Of a stretch of 64,000 bases of DNA, positions 22,270 to 33,084 are shown piece by piece. Within the stretch, counting starts at the first letter, position 1; each line of letters begins with the position of its first letter. The stretch spans positions 1,758,001 through 1,822,000 of the forward strand of contig JAWHQI010000001.1 in NCBI GenBank assembly GCA_033032865.1, given 5' to 3'. A model generated the notes under the pieces. It was not told the DNA's origin. It ran no database searches and saw only the letters and a program-made list of their open reading frames with translations. This DNA is from Dactylorhiza incarnata (Eukaryota; Streptophyta; Magnoliopsida; Asparagales; Orchidaceae). Made by a program: the position numbers and the translations under genes.

Positions 22270-23315
22270 TTACGCTCCTCCGCTTTGATGCCTCCACCCC
22301 ACCTCCGGGGCCCTGGGGTCTTCTCTCCTCCGCACCTCCTGCTGCCTTACTTCCGGCTCACTAAGCTTTGCTAGCCTCCTAGTGAGCTCCGGATTAGCCT
22401 CCTCTCCTTCAATCTCCTCTGCCACCCTCTCCATCAACTTCTCATAGGAGATGGGGGCATTCCTCTTCAAACTCATCTTGAAGAAACTCTCCCTCAGCCC
22501 TACCTTGAAGGCGAGCTGGAGGGCGAATTCGAGCATCTCCTGGGTAAGCAGAACCTCCTCCTGGAATCGGTCCGCATAGTGGGCCAGCGACTCCCCCGGT
22601 TCACGCTTGACCATGAAAAGCGACTCGGGATCCCTCTTCCTCTTCTTCGAAGTCGAGAAGCGCAACAAGAAGCCTCGACGCAAGTCTTCGAATTGGTAGA
22701 TCGACCCAGCTGGGAGTTGATGGAACCAGTCCCTAGCCTTCTCCTTTAGAGTGACGACGAATTGCCGACACTTGAAAGCATCTGACATCGGCCGAATAGA
22801 GACCGATTCCTCGAACGACTGCAAGTGCTGGACAAGGTCATCCTTGTTGCAGTAGTATACCCTGTACCACTCCCTGAATCCTTCTGGGACCAGTGCGGAA
22901 AGCACCAGCTCGCAAAAAGGGCTGCTCCCGCTCGCTGTTCTCTCCTGCTCGACTCATCCTACGAATTCTCTCGCAGGACCCATACTCGTCAGAGCCGCGC
23001 TCGCCAGGACTACGCTCGCCGGAGCAGCGCTCGCCGGAACCAGACCTGCCAGGGTGGCGCTCGCCGGGCTGCCAAAACGTAGAGATCTCGCCATGACCCA
23101 GCCACCTCCTTCCCTGCCCTTCCCCCTAGGGCACCCTCGCCGACCCCCGGAAGGGGAAACACCTGAGGTACTGGGGTCGCGAACTCGCTTCGCACCGCGA
23201 CGAAAGAGAGACAGATGCTTTCGAGGACCTCTCTCCTGAAGTCCGCGAACATCCCCAGCGTCACCGCTGGCTGCGAGCCGCCAAACTTGTCACCCTGCTC
23301 CTCGTCTCCCGCCAT
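22270..23315 (-). pseudogene. gag: Tat-1 gag (capsid), degraded
   Basis: Minus strand. A first ATG at 23315 (MAGDEEQGDKFGGSQPAV), about 40 bases after the PBS, probably marks the gag start. The capsid region is open from 22905 to 22270: MSDAFKCRQFVVTLKEKARDW, GSIYQFEDLRRGFLLRF, ESLAHYADRFQEEV and SYEKLMERVAEEI, which is the Retrotrans_gag family. A frameshift or stop separates the N-terminal part (23315-23010) from the capsid, and another separates capsid from the zinc knuckle at about 22230. Gag forms the virus-like particle in which the element is reverse transcribed. Confidence 0.82.
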
Positions 23316-23355
23316 GCTGCTTCCTTGAAACTTTCTTGCACTAGCCGCTGTCCAC

Positions 23356-23372
23356 GCTCACCGCACCAAAAA
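23356..23372 (-). promoter_or_regulatory. Tat-1 primer-binding site
   Basis: On the minus strand the LTR end CCAACA is followed directly by TTTTTGGTGCGGTGAGC. The position is exactly that of a PBS, and TTGGTGC-type sites are used by Tat elements. The tRNA is not identified. Confidence 0.65.
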
Positions 23373-24092
23373 TGTTGGAACCGGATTCGACCCAACGAGG
23401 AGCTCGGACCCCCAAGACGGGTGCAACTCGCGCTTACTGATCCCTCAGAGCAACTTGACCGAAGACTTAGAACTGAGACCCTTGGCGACAGTGTGGAGGT
23501 CCCGCCACACACCCGGAAGATCTTAGAGCGCTTCCCCTCCCAAGCCAAGAATTGAAGTCGGGCACCTTGGAGAGCTCTGAGAATGCTCACCAAAGATGAC
23601 CCGAGGAGAGAGAAGCCAAAAGAGAAGTCCTCTCCAAAGGTGCCCTTAGGGTCTTATTTATAGTTTTTCTGAACTAGTCTGCTGATAGCGGGATTCTGCC
23701 TTTTGGTTTCACTAAACGCACCCCAATTTGGTCTGCTAACAGCCAAACTCTGCTGTTCTGAAGGGCTATTAACAGCCCACCAGGGGCAGAGTGGTAATTA
23801 CACCTCCTTAGCCCCTGGGCAAGTAGACTGCGAGAGCACCACTCGCGAGTCCTCTCGCGAGTCTCCTCACGAATACTGCCCGCGATCCCTCCCTAGGAAA
23901 GCAGCCCGCGAAGGCCCTGCTCGCCTTCCTTCTGACGACAACCACCCAGGCCAGGTCTCGCATTCTCCCCTACGAGATCCCCCTGGTTCGTCTTGCCTGA
24001 CTCTCGTGACTCCTTAGTGGCGAGATGACCAATTCCATTCCAATTCACACATCTTCGGGCCTTACCCCCTCAGGCGAACACAGGGTTGTACA
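23373..24092 (-). mobile_element. Tat-1 5' LTR (720 bp)
   Basis: On the minus strand it starts TGTACAACCC and ends GGTTCCAACA. A TATAAATAAG box lies on the minus strand at 23654-23662, suitable for the core promoter. CTCGCGAGT palindromic phrases are frequent (about 23845-23900). No second copy exists in the window. Confidence 0.85.
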
Positions 24093-27000
24093 TGGAACAA
24101 TGTAGAACCCTCAACATCCATTTTAGTGAGACTGGTCATAGTGAAAAATCAGAAATTAGATTGTGTATAACTTTTAAATGGTAAATCAGATGGAGCTGAA
24201 ATTTAGGCCTTGCATGCATGTGTTCTATTTCTAGCTTGTGTTTTTGGAGTTAATTTTCCTAAGGTTTTGTTCAAAATGTGATAAATCATATAAATTGACT
24301 TTTTGGAGTTTTGTAACTCCAAATGACCCCAAATTTGGGTGTCATACTTATTTGTCCATTATTAGACCATGGTTAAAATTTTAGAGCTTTTGGACCTCTT
24401 CATGTAGGGTAATTCCACTTGCATGTCTCTACCTAAAATGTGTTATGGTGTGCCAATAGCCAATAGAGATGTTTTGTGTATTCAGCACAAATGGCTTAGT
24501 GTTTGCTTCTGAAATTTTGGCCACACCCTCCTTATGACATAATAAATTACGTCAGAAAAATTTATGATTTTTGGGATAAAAAATCTTATGTATATGATCA
24601 ACATGATTTATGTCACACTTTTGTATTTGTGAAATGTGCATGGCTAATACCTTGTAGAAAATTATGAAACTCTGGAGAATCACTTGTTATACCATTTAGA
24701 ATCTCTGCAAATTTTGTAGAAAATTTCAGAGATTATTTCCTTAGGATTTATCAAATTTATCTTAGGTCACAATTCTGAATAACTGAAAATTCACTGAGCA
24801 AAATGTTTGAGGAATTTTTGAAACTCTGGAAAATAATTAGGAATCTAACTATGAACCTATGAAATTTTTTGGTAGAATTTTTTGATATATTATTTATGGT
24901 AAAATTCCATATATTCAGTTTGTCACACTTCTTATTTTATGAAATATCTATGGTGAAACATTCCTGGAAAATTATGAAACTTTAGATATGATGTTTTTAG
25001 ATAACTACAGTGGTATAGTAGTTTTCTCAGAATTTTTGGAAGACGTAAACTAGCACTTGAAGTGTAAAGTGATATTTTCATTCCTTATATGTTAAATGAA
25101 AATTATGATTATAAATCCTTTGCAAAATTATGGAATTTAGGAAATCATGTTGTTTTGTCATCTAGTATCTCTAGAAATTTTTGACAAATTTATTGATGAA
25201 TAATTTTAGTACATCCTTCACAAATTGGAATTTTGATGTTTTCATTGATTAATTAAGAATGTCTACTTACTTAATTTGGAAAATTATGAAATTGAGTATT
25301 TGATCGTATAAGGTTAATATAGTCCTCTGGAAATTTTTGATAAGTTTATTGATGGATAATTATGACACTTCCCTTGTAATTTGAACCATGTCAATGATTA
25401 ATGAATTTTAATTAGAGGCCAAATTAATTTGAATTATGTCAAAATTCTGGACACTTCTTAAATTACCCAATATGAACTTATGATATGAATTGTAGCTCAT
25501 TTGGACGTGGTATGGTTAAGGTTGCATCATAGGAGTCAAATCTAGTTCAATCCCCTTTTGGTCTGCGGATAGTAAAAACTTAAGTATTTGATCTAAACCC
25601 CAATTGATCTCCACACACTCAAGTATTAATTCCTGGAATATTGGGTGCATTATAGAGAGTGATTAGTGGTCAACCCAATTAATGACAACACAATAATGTC
25701 GAGTTGGGGTGCATTTAGTAATTCAGCGATTCGGGGTTTGCAACAGTATGATGAGTAGACAGAACCATGGCAAGTAAGGGGTGATGGAATAAGGATTGAG
25801 ACCTTCAGTTGTATTTGAGAGATAACACGATGAAATAACCGGTCACTAGGAAAGGTAGAGTTTCAGTGTTCAATTGAACACCGACTCTCATCAGCCCGAG
25901 TCAAATGGTAATCCACCCTAGGGTTTGGAGAAATTGGAGAGCAAATAGGTATATAAGAATGAGTAGTCACTAATGAGAGTAAATATCATAGAAAGGGGAA
26001 TTTGGGCTTCAGTCACCATCACATTCCCTAGTACCGATGCGAGCCCTTCACCGGGTAGTCCACGGGAAGTCTAGGATCCCCCCTAAGCTTCTAAGTTCAA
26101 CTAACAATAAACAAGTGTAGTTAAATAGGAGAACTTGAGATATAATCCCCTTCCCAAATTTAGGATGGAATTAAATAAGGGCTGACATGGTCCTGCGAGC
26201 GGTAGGCTCTAGATATAAGGAAGGACTAGGATAGTCGTGCGAGCGGTTGGCTCAATGTTTATAAAGATCGGTTAGTATTGCGAGCTGGAGGCTCAATGGT
26301 AAGAGATGATACATAAATGCATATGCATAAGATGTGGTGGGTCTTCGGTTCTGGCTTAGTCGTCACACCGACAACAGTTCATTGACTCGACAGTGCTAGA
26401 GGTTTAAAAAGGGGCCAGGTTGTTTTACTGCGCGTCCGACGGGATGGATTCCCTAAACCCTGTCTCGCCAAATCCAACAAGAGTACGCAGGAGCTCGTGA
26501 GTACCGGGTACCGGTATCACGTCGTACGTTAGGGCCTAGGTCTGGTAGTGTGACATACCCACCTAGGTGAGGAGACGCCCGCTCCTCTGCCACCGTTTGA
26601 CCACGTCTGGAGGTGCCCGAGAGGTTAACTACCTCCAAAAAGTGGGAACTAAGGGTCTGTACGTACAGAGTCATGCGAGTGAGTTGTACCATCGCATTGC
26701 ATATCATAACATATCATTCATGCATAAAACAGAGACCTCATCGTATAAACTAGTATGGGCTCTTTTATACGATGAGTTTACTTCTTGCCAGATCCCTTAG
26801 CTTATGTGTTTCTGTGTGTATACACATAAGTTGGTTATTTTCATAGCTGCTCTAGTTGCTACTTTATTTGCTCTAGTTTTCATTTTAACTTCTCGTTGCT
26901 CTTTGTTACTACTACTATAGCTTTTCTTGTCTAATGCACTCCTTATATAGTCTGTATAGTAGAACTGCTAGAATAGATTCTTTATGATTGAGACCTTCAG

Positions 27001-28771
27001 TTGTATTTGAGAGATAAAAATGATGAAATAACCGGTCACTAGGAAAGGTAGAGTTTCGGTGTTCAATTGAACACCGACTCTCATCAGCCCGAGTCAAATG
27101 GTAATCCACCCTAGGGTTTGGAGAAATTGGAGAGCAAATAGGTATATAAGAATGAGTAGTCACTAATGAGAGTAAATATCATGGAAAGGGGAATTTGGGC
27201 TTCAGTCACCATCACATTCCCTAGTACCGCTGCGAGACCTTCACCGGGTAGTCCATGGGAAGTCCCTCCCCCTAAGCTTCTAAGTTCAACTAACAATAAA
27301 CAAGAGTAGTTAAATAGGAGAACTTGAGATATAATCCCCTTCCCAAATTTAGGATGGAATGAAATAAGGACTGACATGGTCCTGCGAGCAGTAGGCTCGA
27401 GATATAAGGAATGACTAGGATAGTCCTGCGAGCGGTTGGCTCAATGTTTATAAAGATTGGTTAGTATTGCGAGGTGGAGGCTCGATGGTAAGAGATGATA
27501 CATAAATGCACATGCATAAGATGTGGTGGGTCTTCGGTTCTGGCTTAGTCGTCACACCGACAACAGTTCGTTGACTTGGCAGTGCTAGAGGTTTAAAAAG
27601 GGGTCAAGTTATTTTACTGCGCGTCCGACGGGACGGATTCCCTAAACCCTGTCTGGCCAAATCCAGCAAGAGTACGCAGGAGCTTGTGAGTACCAGGTAC
27701 CGTTATCACAACGTATGTTAGGGCTTAGGTATGGTAGTGTGATACCCACCTAGGTGAGGAGACGCCCGCTCCTCTGCCACCGTTTGACCATGACGGGAGG
27801 TGCCCGAGAGGTTAGCTACCTCCGAAAAGTGGGAACTAAAGTTCTGTACATACAGAGTCGTGCGAGTGAGTTTCACCATCGCATTGCATATCATAACATA
27901 TCATTCATATCATTCTTGCATAAAACAAAGACCTCATCGTATAAACTAGTATGGGCTCTTTTATACGATGAGTTTACTTCTTGCCAGATCCCTTAGCTTA
28001 TGTGTTTGTGTGTATACACATAAGTTGGTTATTTTAATAGTTGCTCTAGTTGCTACTTTATTTGCTCTAGTTTACATTTTTAACTGTTCGTTGCTCTTTG
28101 TTACTGCTACTATAGCTTTTATTGTCTAATGCACTCCTTATATTGTCTGTATAGTAGAACTGCTAGAATAGATTATTTATGATCTATACTCATGCTACCC
28201 AGCTCCACTATCACCTGCTTGTTTTGTTTACCCCTTGTTGTCCTCCGCTTCCTCCTCCCGCACGGTGCCTAGGATTCGCGGGTGCTGGCAGTGAGGAGTA
28301 TGCTGAGTCTTATAGACTGACGGTCGGTGGACCTCATCATTTTAGGGATGGTGTGTCGAAGCAGCAGGACCCCATTCAGGAGACGGGTCAGGAGGACGGG
28401 ATGAAGCAAAGCAACCACTACCCGTTGTTGCAGCAACAACTACAGATGCGTGATGACAAAGTTTGATAGCTTCCGGAGAGTCATTGTACTTTATTTGGAC
28501 ATGTACAGGGCATATCCCTTTTTCTCTTTCACTTAATGTACTCATTGATGGACTTATTTTCAATATTGACATATATACACTTATGTGTGATTGTGGACTT
28601 GTTATATTTTAATTAATTTTCATCTTATATCTTGTTGGCCTGCTTGATCGTTCTTGCCGGCAGGATCGGCCTCTTGCGGAGGCAGCTAACTCGTGTGTTA
28701 GTGTCACCGTAAGGCGGCAGTTCTGAGCATAAGATCTGGGATCTCTCCAGGTGCGGGGGAGGGATCTTACA
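24093..28771 (+). mobile_element. Tekay-1 3' LTR, right part, with internal duplication
   Basis: Resumes the LTR at GGAACAATGTAGAACCC, aligned to about 7036 of the 5' LTR, and ends GGATCTTACA at 28771, followed by the TSD CTTCC. It matches the 5' LTR closely throughout. A tandem duplication (25794-26985 and 26986-28180) lengthens it by about 1.19 kb. All ORFs here are chance frames. Confidence 0.9.
25794..28180 (+). repeat. Tandem duplication of a ~1.19-kb LTR segment
   Basis: GATTGAGACCTTCAGTTG occurs at 25794 and again at 26986. Everything to about 26985 repeats to 28180, including both hairpins. The 5' LTR has the segment once (8746-9940). The junction sits at ATGAT microhomology shared by both ends. 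Confidence 0.92.
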
Positions 28772-28776
28772 CTTCC

Positions 28777-29484
28777 CTTGTCACGTGGGTATATTTATTG
28801 AAAGCTAAGAGTGAGGTCGGCACTTGTTTCCAGAACTTTCACAAGCATGTCCAAACTCAATATGGCGCAGTACTCAAGGTACTTAGGTCGGATAATGGGA
28901 CGGAATATACCAATAAGACCCTAGCAGAGTACTTATCATCTCACGGGATACTGCACCAAACCACTTGCGCATACACTCCTGAACAGAATGGCATCGCTGA
29001 GAGGAAGAACAGACATTTGATGGAAGTGGCAAGAAACATGATGCTGCACATGAATGTTCCCCAACACTTATGGGGGTATGTAGTATTAACGACATCACAG
29101 TTAATCAATAGAATGCCATCGAAGATCTTAGGGTGGAGATCCCCGTGTCAGGAGCTCCAAGGACATAACAGAGGTTTGCTTCCACTCAAGGTTTTTGGGT
29201 GCGTCTGCTTTGTGAAGGATAATAGGACAAGCGTTGGCAAGCTTGATGTCATGGCAATTAAATGTATCTTTGTGGGGTATTCTGGTACTCATAAGGGATA
29301 TGTATGTTGGAGTACAGTCGAGAAAAGGTGTTTCGTGAGCATGGATGTCCACTTCCGAGAGCAAGAGCAGTACTACCCACAGGAGGAGATTCTACTCGTA
29401 CCTAAAAAGCCCAATTTTAGGAATGGAGGCTGAGAATGGGAGAGCCTGGTGACAATTTAAGTAAAGACAGTGGAAAACTCGTTG
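28777..29484 (+). pseudogene. pol: Copia-I integrase, C-terminal half (resumes after Tekay-1)
   Basis: Continues the frame broken at 6612. It has the second catalytic Asp in LRSDNGTEYTN (about 28886), the Glu in PEQNGIAERKNRHLMEVAR (about 28980-29040), LWGYVVLTTSQLINRMPSK, and the copia region KVFGCVCFV ... KCIFVGYSGTHKGY (29190-29300). The open frame of 211 codons stops at 29433, then the copia linker continues brokenly to SIRE-A at 29495. Integrase would insert copia cDNA. The protein cannot be made because two large insertions and the upstream lesions separate its parts. Confidence 0.87.
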
Positions 29485-29489
29485 AGGAG

Positions 29490-29494
29490 CAAGG
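29490..29494 (+). repeat. TSD of SIRE-A, left copy (CAAGG; right copy CGAGG at 58917-58921)
   Basis: Five bases flank the TGTTGGG terminus on the left and the CTTTCA terminus on the right. One substitution separates them, in line with the age suggested by LTR divergence. Confidence 0.8.
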
Positions 29495-29699
29495 TGTTGG
29501 GTATTATGCCTTAAATATCTCTAGATTTGAAGAAGAAACTCAAGTATGGATAAGTCAAGTTGTTTTTGATATTGTATTTAAGTTAATGATCTGATAGATA
29601 CATCAAAGCTACATCACTAGTATATAAACGATAAAAATAATGAAAATCAAGCAAGTAAAATATCGTCTCAAGACTCAGCAGAAGAATCGCGGAGAAAAG

Positions 29700-29960
29700 T
29701 ATCATGTCGTCGAAACAGTTTCGACGATATCGTCTTGATAGAAGCACATCGTCTTGAAGGATGAAGAAAGCTAGTCGTAGATAAAGTTAAGTCCAGATGT
29801 CAACGACATCATCGTGAAGAAAGCTTGTCGCAGATAAAGTTAAGTCCAGATGTCGACGACATCGTCATGAAGAAAGCTTGTCGTAGATAAAGCTAAAGAT
29901 CAGATATCGACGACACCGTTTTGAAGAAAGCTCATCGCAGACATAGCTAAAATATCTCCA
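29700..29960 (+). repeat. Palindromic TCGTCGA/CGATATCG motifs and ~54-bp repeats in SIRE-A LTR
   Basis: Arms TCGTCGAAAC (29707-29716) and GTTTCGACGA (29718-29727) form a perfect 10-bp dyad with a one-base spacer. Three imperfect tandem units follow, each with GAAGAAAGCTTGTCG, AGATAAAG and GACGACATCGTC. The 3' LTR keeps the arrangement at 57437-57700. Confidence 0.8.
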
Positions 29961-30509
29961 CGATATCGTCAAGAAGAAGTAATATCGTTGAGATATTACA
30001 GAAAGCCATGAAGAAGGAGTTATGTTGACTTAATGGAAGCATACTACTTTGATGATCGAAAACATATTGCTTATAAGGAAGGATCTCAGCGATATCGTCT
30101 AGAAGAAGCAATCTCATGGAGATATCCAGCCATGTACTGAAGAAGAAAGTATATCGACGACATCATCATGAAGCATATCTATTGATCAAGACGATATCGT
30201 CTTGAAGAAACAATGTCGTCGTGACAGTTGCAGAGCTGCATTTAATGCACAGACATTCTTGGAAATGAATAATCAGAGAACGCGTGCGCGATCTATCTTG
30301 CGCACAATTCAAGGAGCCATAAATGAAATGATCTCTGCAGAATATGGCCGTTACACTGTAGTTAAGAAAGAAATTTATTATTTCTATTCTTTGCTAGTTC
30401 CAAGACAGGCAAGTAATAATGACAAAAAAATTCCAACTCTGCAAGACGTTTTCAAACGAGAAATTATTTATGCAATCAATAAGGGCCTTTATGCATAAGT
30501 GCAATGAAG

Positions 30510-30517
30510 TATAAAAG
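30510..30517 (+). promoter_or_regulatory. Candidate TATA box of SIRE-A LTR
   Basis: TATAAAAG, preserved in both LTRs in the same context (GAGTATAAAAGAAAGATTTTC in the 3' copy). The strong match and conservation are the only evidence. Confidence 0.45.
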
Positions 30518-31179
30518 AAAGATTTTCTTCCACAACATGAATGTGTACTAAGTATTGTTTCTCAAGTTCATTCTGATATACACTTACAGAAGAGAAAGAA
30601 AAGAAAACCGAAAAAGAAGTCTTCGTTGATGCTGTCTGTGAAGTTCTATAGAAGATTCTGAAGAAAGGTTCATTGATCCACAAGATCATTGGACTTAAAA
30701 GAAGAAGTAGATCTGTTATTCAAGTGTTCATTTTATGAATTCTTCTCTTCTACAACAACAATTCTGTATTACTTTGTAAGTCTCTTTGTGAGTCTGAGTT
30801 GGTAGGATCTAGTAATAGATCTGAGTTGGTAGGGTTCTTGGTGAACCTGAGTTTGGTAGGATCTTGCTGAAGATCTGAGTTTGTAGGACTTGTAAATTCT
30901 GAGCCTTGTAGGGTTCATTGTGAGCCTGAGTTGTAAGATCTGAATATAGTGAAAAGATATGAGTTGGAGAAGTTGCCTAGTCTAGCACACTGCTAGATAG
31001 GTGGGAGGGACAATGGACTACCTCTAGACACATTGTCTAGTTGGGAACCACTATAAATCATTGTGTATTTTCTGTGATGCTTGGGTGCTGAGATAGATAA
31101 ATTATTAAATAGCAAAGAAAATTGAAAACACCTAATCACCCCCCTCTAGGTGTAGCTTACAGTCAACCCATATCTTTCA

Positions 31180-31187
31180 ATTGGTAC
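31180..31187 (+). promoter_or_regulatory. SIRE-A primer-binding site, left half (split by Tat-2)
   Basis: ATTGGTAC follows the LTR end at 31179. The remainder, AGTATCAAAGCG, is at 39355-39366. Together they correspond to a TTGGTATCAAAGC-type iMet PBS. The 5 bp GGTAC (31183-31187) and AGTAT (39355-39359) are the Tat-2 TSD, each one change from GGTAT. Confidence 0.8.
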
Positions 31188-32925
31188 TGTTGATGCCAAA
31201 ATTGTCCCCAAGTCCTCGACGGGTTAACTGTTGAGCAGCTGGTTACTTGAGCCGCAAATGAAGAGATGAGAGAGAGAGAGAGAAGAAGAAGAGAGGGCCG
31301 CTAGCTTGCGGCGAGGCCATACTTCGCCTGTCGCGGCAAAAGCCACTCCTGCGACGGGCTTTCCCTTTATTTATGAACTTGTATTACAGCTTGCCGGTTT
31401 AGGTACAAGGAAACATAACGACTACAAGAGAATGACAGATAAGAAAAGAAAACCGCCGAAGCCACTTGGAATGCCAGCCCGCTCAGGGCCACTACCAGGC
31501 TGCCCGGACTAGTCGCCCAAGTCTAACCGCCCGGACTGTTTGCTGAGGCCGCCCGGGCTAGTCATCAAAAGATCGTTGGACAGGCCGCTGCTAGGTGCGG
31601 TCTGGCTTTTTCTAGCCGCCGGTTTGGTCCCCTCACTTGCTTGCCCCCCTGTTCATGCTCGAGGGTCCTATTTATAGGCTCTGGGTCGGTGTCGTCACCG
31701 CTGGTGAGCCGGTGGCCGGATGTCTACCCGCGCGGTTATGAAACTGGAGGTCGTCTACCCGGCGGTTAGGCAAGTTGTGACCGCCATCCTGCGGTTAGAA
31801 TAGAAGGAGAACGACACTTACTTGAGGCGGTTTGAGGAAGGATGCCCCCAAGATGGGCGGTTCGACGAAGGCCACCCCCTACAGGCAGTTTGAGGAAGAC
31901 CGCCCCCAAGCTGGGCGGTTTGACGAAGGCCTCCACCTATGTGCATTTTGAGGAAGACCGCCGCCAAGCTGGGCGGTTTGACGAAGGCCGCCCCCTACGG
32001 GCGGTTTGAGGAAGACTGCCCCAAGCTGGGCGGTTTGACGAAGGCCGCCCCCTACGGGCGGTTTGAGGAAGACCGCCCCCTACGGGTGGTTTGAGGAAGA
32101 CCGCCCCCAAGCTGGGCGGTTTGACGAAGGCCGCCCCCTACGGGCGGTTTGAGGAAGACCACCCCCAAGCTGGGTTGTTTGACGAAGGCCGCCCCCTACG
32201 GGCAGTTTTAGGAAGACCTCCCCCAAGCTAGGCAGTTTGACGAAAGCCGCCACCTACAGGCGGTTTTAGGAAGACCGCCACCAAGCTGGGCGGTTTGACG
32301 ATGGCCGCCCCCTACGGGCGGTTTTAGGAAGACCGCCCCCAAGCTGGGCGGTTTGACGAAGGCCGCCCCCTATGGGCGGTTTGAGGAAGACCGCCCCCAA
32401 GCTGGGCGGTTTGACGAAGGCTGCCCCCTATGGGCGGTATGAGGAAGACCGCCCCCAAGCTGGGCGGTTTGACGAAGGCTGCCCCTACGGGCGGTTTGAG
32501 GAAGACAACCCCCAAGCTGGGCGGTTTGACGAAGGCCGCCCCCTATGGGCGGTTTGAGGATGACCGCCCCAAGCTGGGCGGTTTGACAAAGGCCGCCCCT
32601 ACGGGCGGTTTGAGAAAGACCACCCCCAAGCTGGGCGGTTTGACGAAGGCCGCCTCCTACGGGCGGTTTGAGGAAGACCGCACCCAAGCTGGGCTGTTTG
32701 ACGAAGGTCGCACCCTACGGGCAGTTTGAGGAAGACCGCCCCCAAATTGGGCGATTTGATGAAGGCCGCCCCCTACGGGCGGTTTGAGGAAGACTGCCCC
32801 CAAGCTGGGCGGTTTGACGAGGCTGCCCGCCTATCCGGGCGGGTTGAATCTTCTTAACCGCGTGACATGTAAGAGAAAGGTAGGAAAAATCTCCTAGGAA
32901 AGGATCGCCGATTTCTGGGTCAACA
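31188..32925 (-). mobile_element. Tat-2 3' LTR (left, expanded)
   Basis: TGTTGATGCC...GGGTCAACA on the + strand. A TATAAATA box lies on the minus strand at 31669-31676, also present in the other LTR (38818-38825). About 1 kb of its length is the hairpin minisatellite. Confidence 0.9.
31838..32838. repeat. 58-bp hairpin minisatellite in the Tat-2 LTR (~17 units; ~5 in the sister LTR)
   Basis: The unit joins two half-repeats, GGGCGGTTTGACGAAGGCCG and GGGCGGTTTGAGGAAGACCG, each followed by CCC and a short spacer (CCTAC or CCAAGCT). Each half starts GGGCGG and ends CCGCCC, so each can fold on itself. Long Gly/Pro-rich ORFs on both strands (32324-32729) are translations of the array, not genes. 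The sister array is at about 38977-39245. Confidence 0.93.
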
Positions 32926-32946
32926 TAATCCCCACACTTTTTCAAG
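32926..32946 (-). promoter_or_regulatory. Tat-2 polypurine tract
   Basis: On the minus strand AAAAAGTGTGGGGATTA directly precedes the LTR start TGTTGACCC. It fixes the element's orientation as minus. Confidence 0.7.
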
Positions 32947-33084
32947 TTTCTAAGAAACTTCGAAAAAGTAGGTACTGACCCACAAAAATCGTGATCCATC
33001 TCTGGTAAACTGCTAAAAAACTGAGAAAGAGAGAGGGATCAAGTGCCTGATGCCTCTCCACAAAGGAATTGGTGAATGCTTATT

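Larger units (their letters stand above)
14260..24092 (-). mobile_element. Tat-1: Tat-lineage Ty3/gypsy element inside the Tekay-1 3' LTR, 3'-truncated
   Basis: Read on the minus strand: 5' LTR (24092 to 23373), PBS, gag, protease, RT, RNase H, a second archaeal-type RNase H, integrase, a 96-bp tandem array, then an extra ORF in the opposite orientation. A dual RNase H, array and extra ORF between pol and the 3' LTR are hallmarks of Tat/Retand-type plant elements. The right end is exact (TGTACA at 24092, flanked by Tekay LTR from 24093). The 3' LTR is absent: the left edge runs from the extra ORF straight into Tekay LTR, so a deletion removed both the Tat-1 3' end and flanking LTR. The left coordinate is therefore approximate. 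Confidence 0.88.
6613..28771 (+). mobile_element. Tekay-1: Ty3/gypsy chromovirus (Tekay/Del type), nested in Copia-I
   Basis: Bounded by TGTAACATCCC at 6613 and GGATCTTACA ending at 28771, with a perfect 5-bp TSD CTTCC. Structure: 5' LTR (6613-10535), PBS, decayed 2.8-kb interior with integrase/chromodomain remnants, then a 3' LTR from 13328 that is split by Tat-1 and resumes at 24093. The TGTAACATCC LTR start, very long LTRs, chromodomain-type C-terminus and a TTCGGGGACGAAATT box just before the 3' LTR are all typical of plant Tekay/Del chromoviruses. The assignment rests on these motifs, since the RT is too decayed to use. Confidence 0.9.
29495..31179 (+). mobile_element. SIRE-A 5' LTR
   Basis: Starts TGTTGGGTATTATGCC and ends CCATATCTTTCA. 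The left third (29690-30230) is packed with CGACGATATCGTC-type phrases. A conserved TATAAAAG at 30510-30517 (also 58246-58253 in the 3' LTR) is the best core-promoter candidate. Late in the LTR, GAGTTGGTAGGATCT-type phrases are repeated (30797-30950). Confidence 0.92.

Noticed and set aside
30202..30498. 98-codon ORF in SIRE-A LTR (also 57938-58195)
   Set aside because: It is in the LTR, and the sister copy has a different length and an early stop; no known domain.
32324..32729. Gly/Pro/Lys-rich ORFs on both strands
   Set aside because: Translations of the 58-bp LTR minisatellite.
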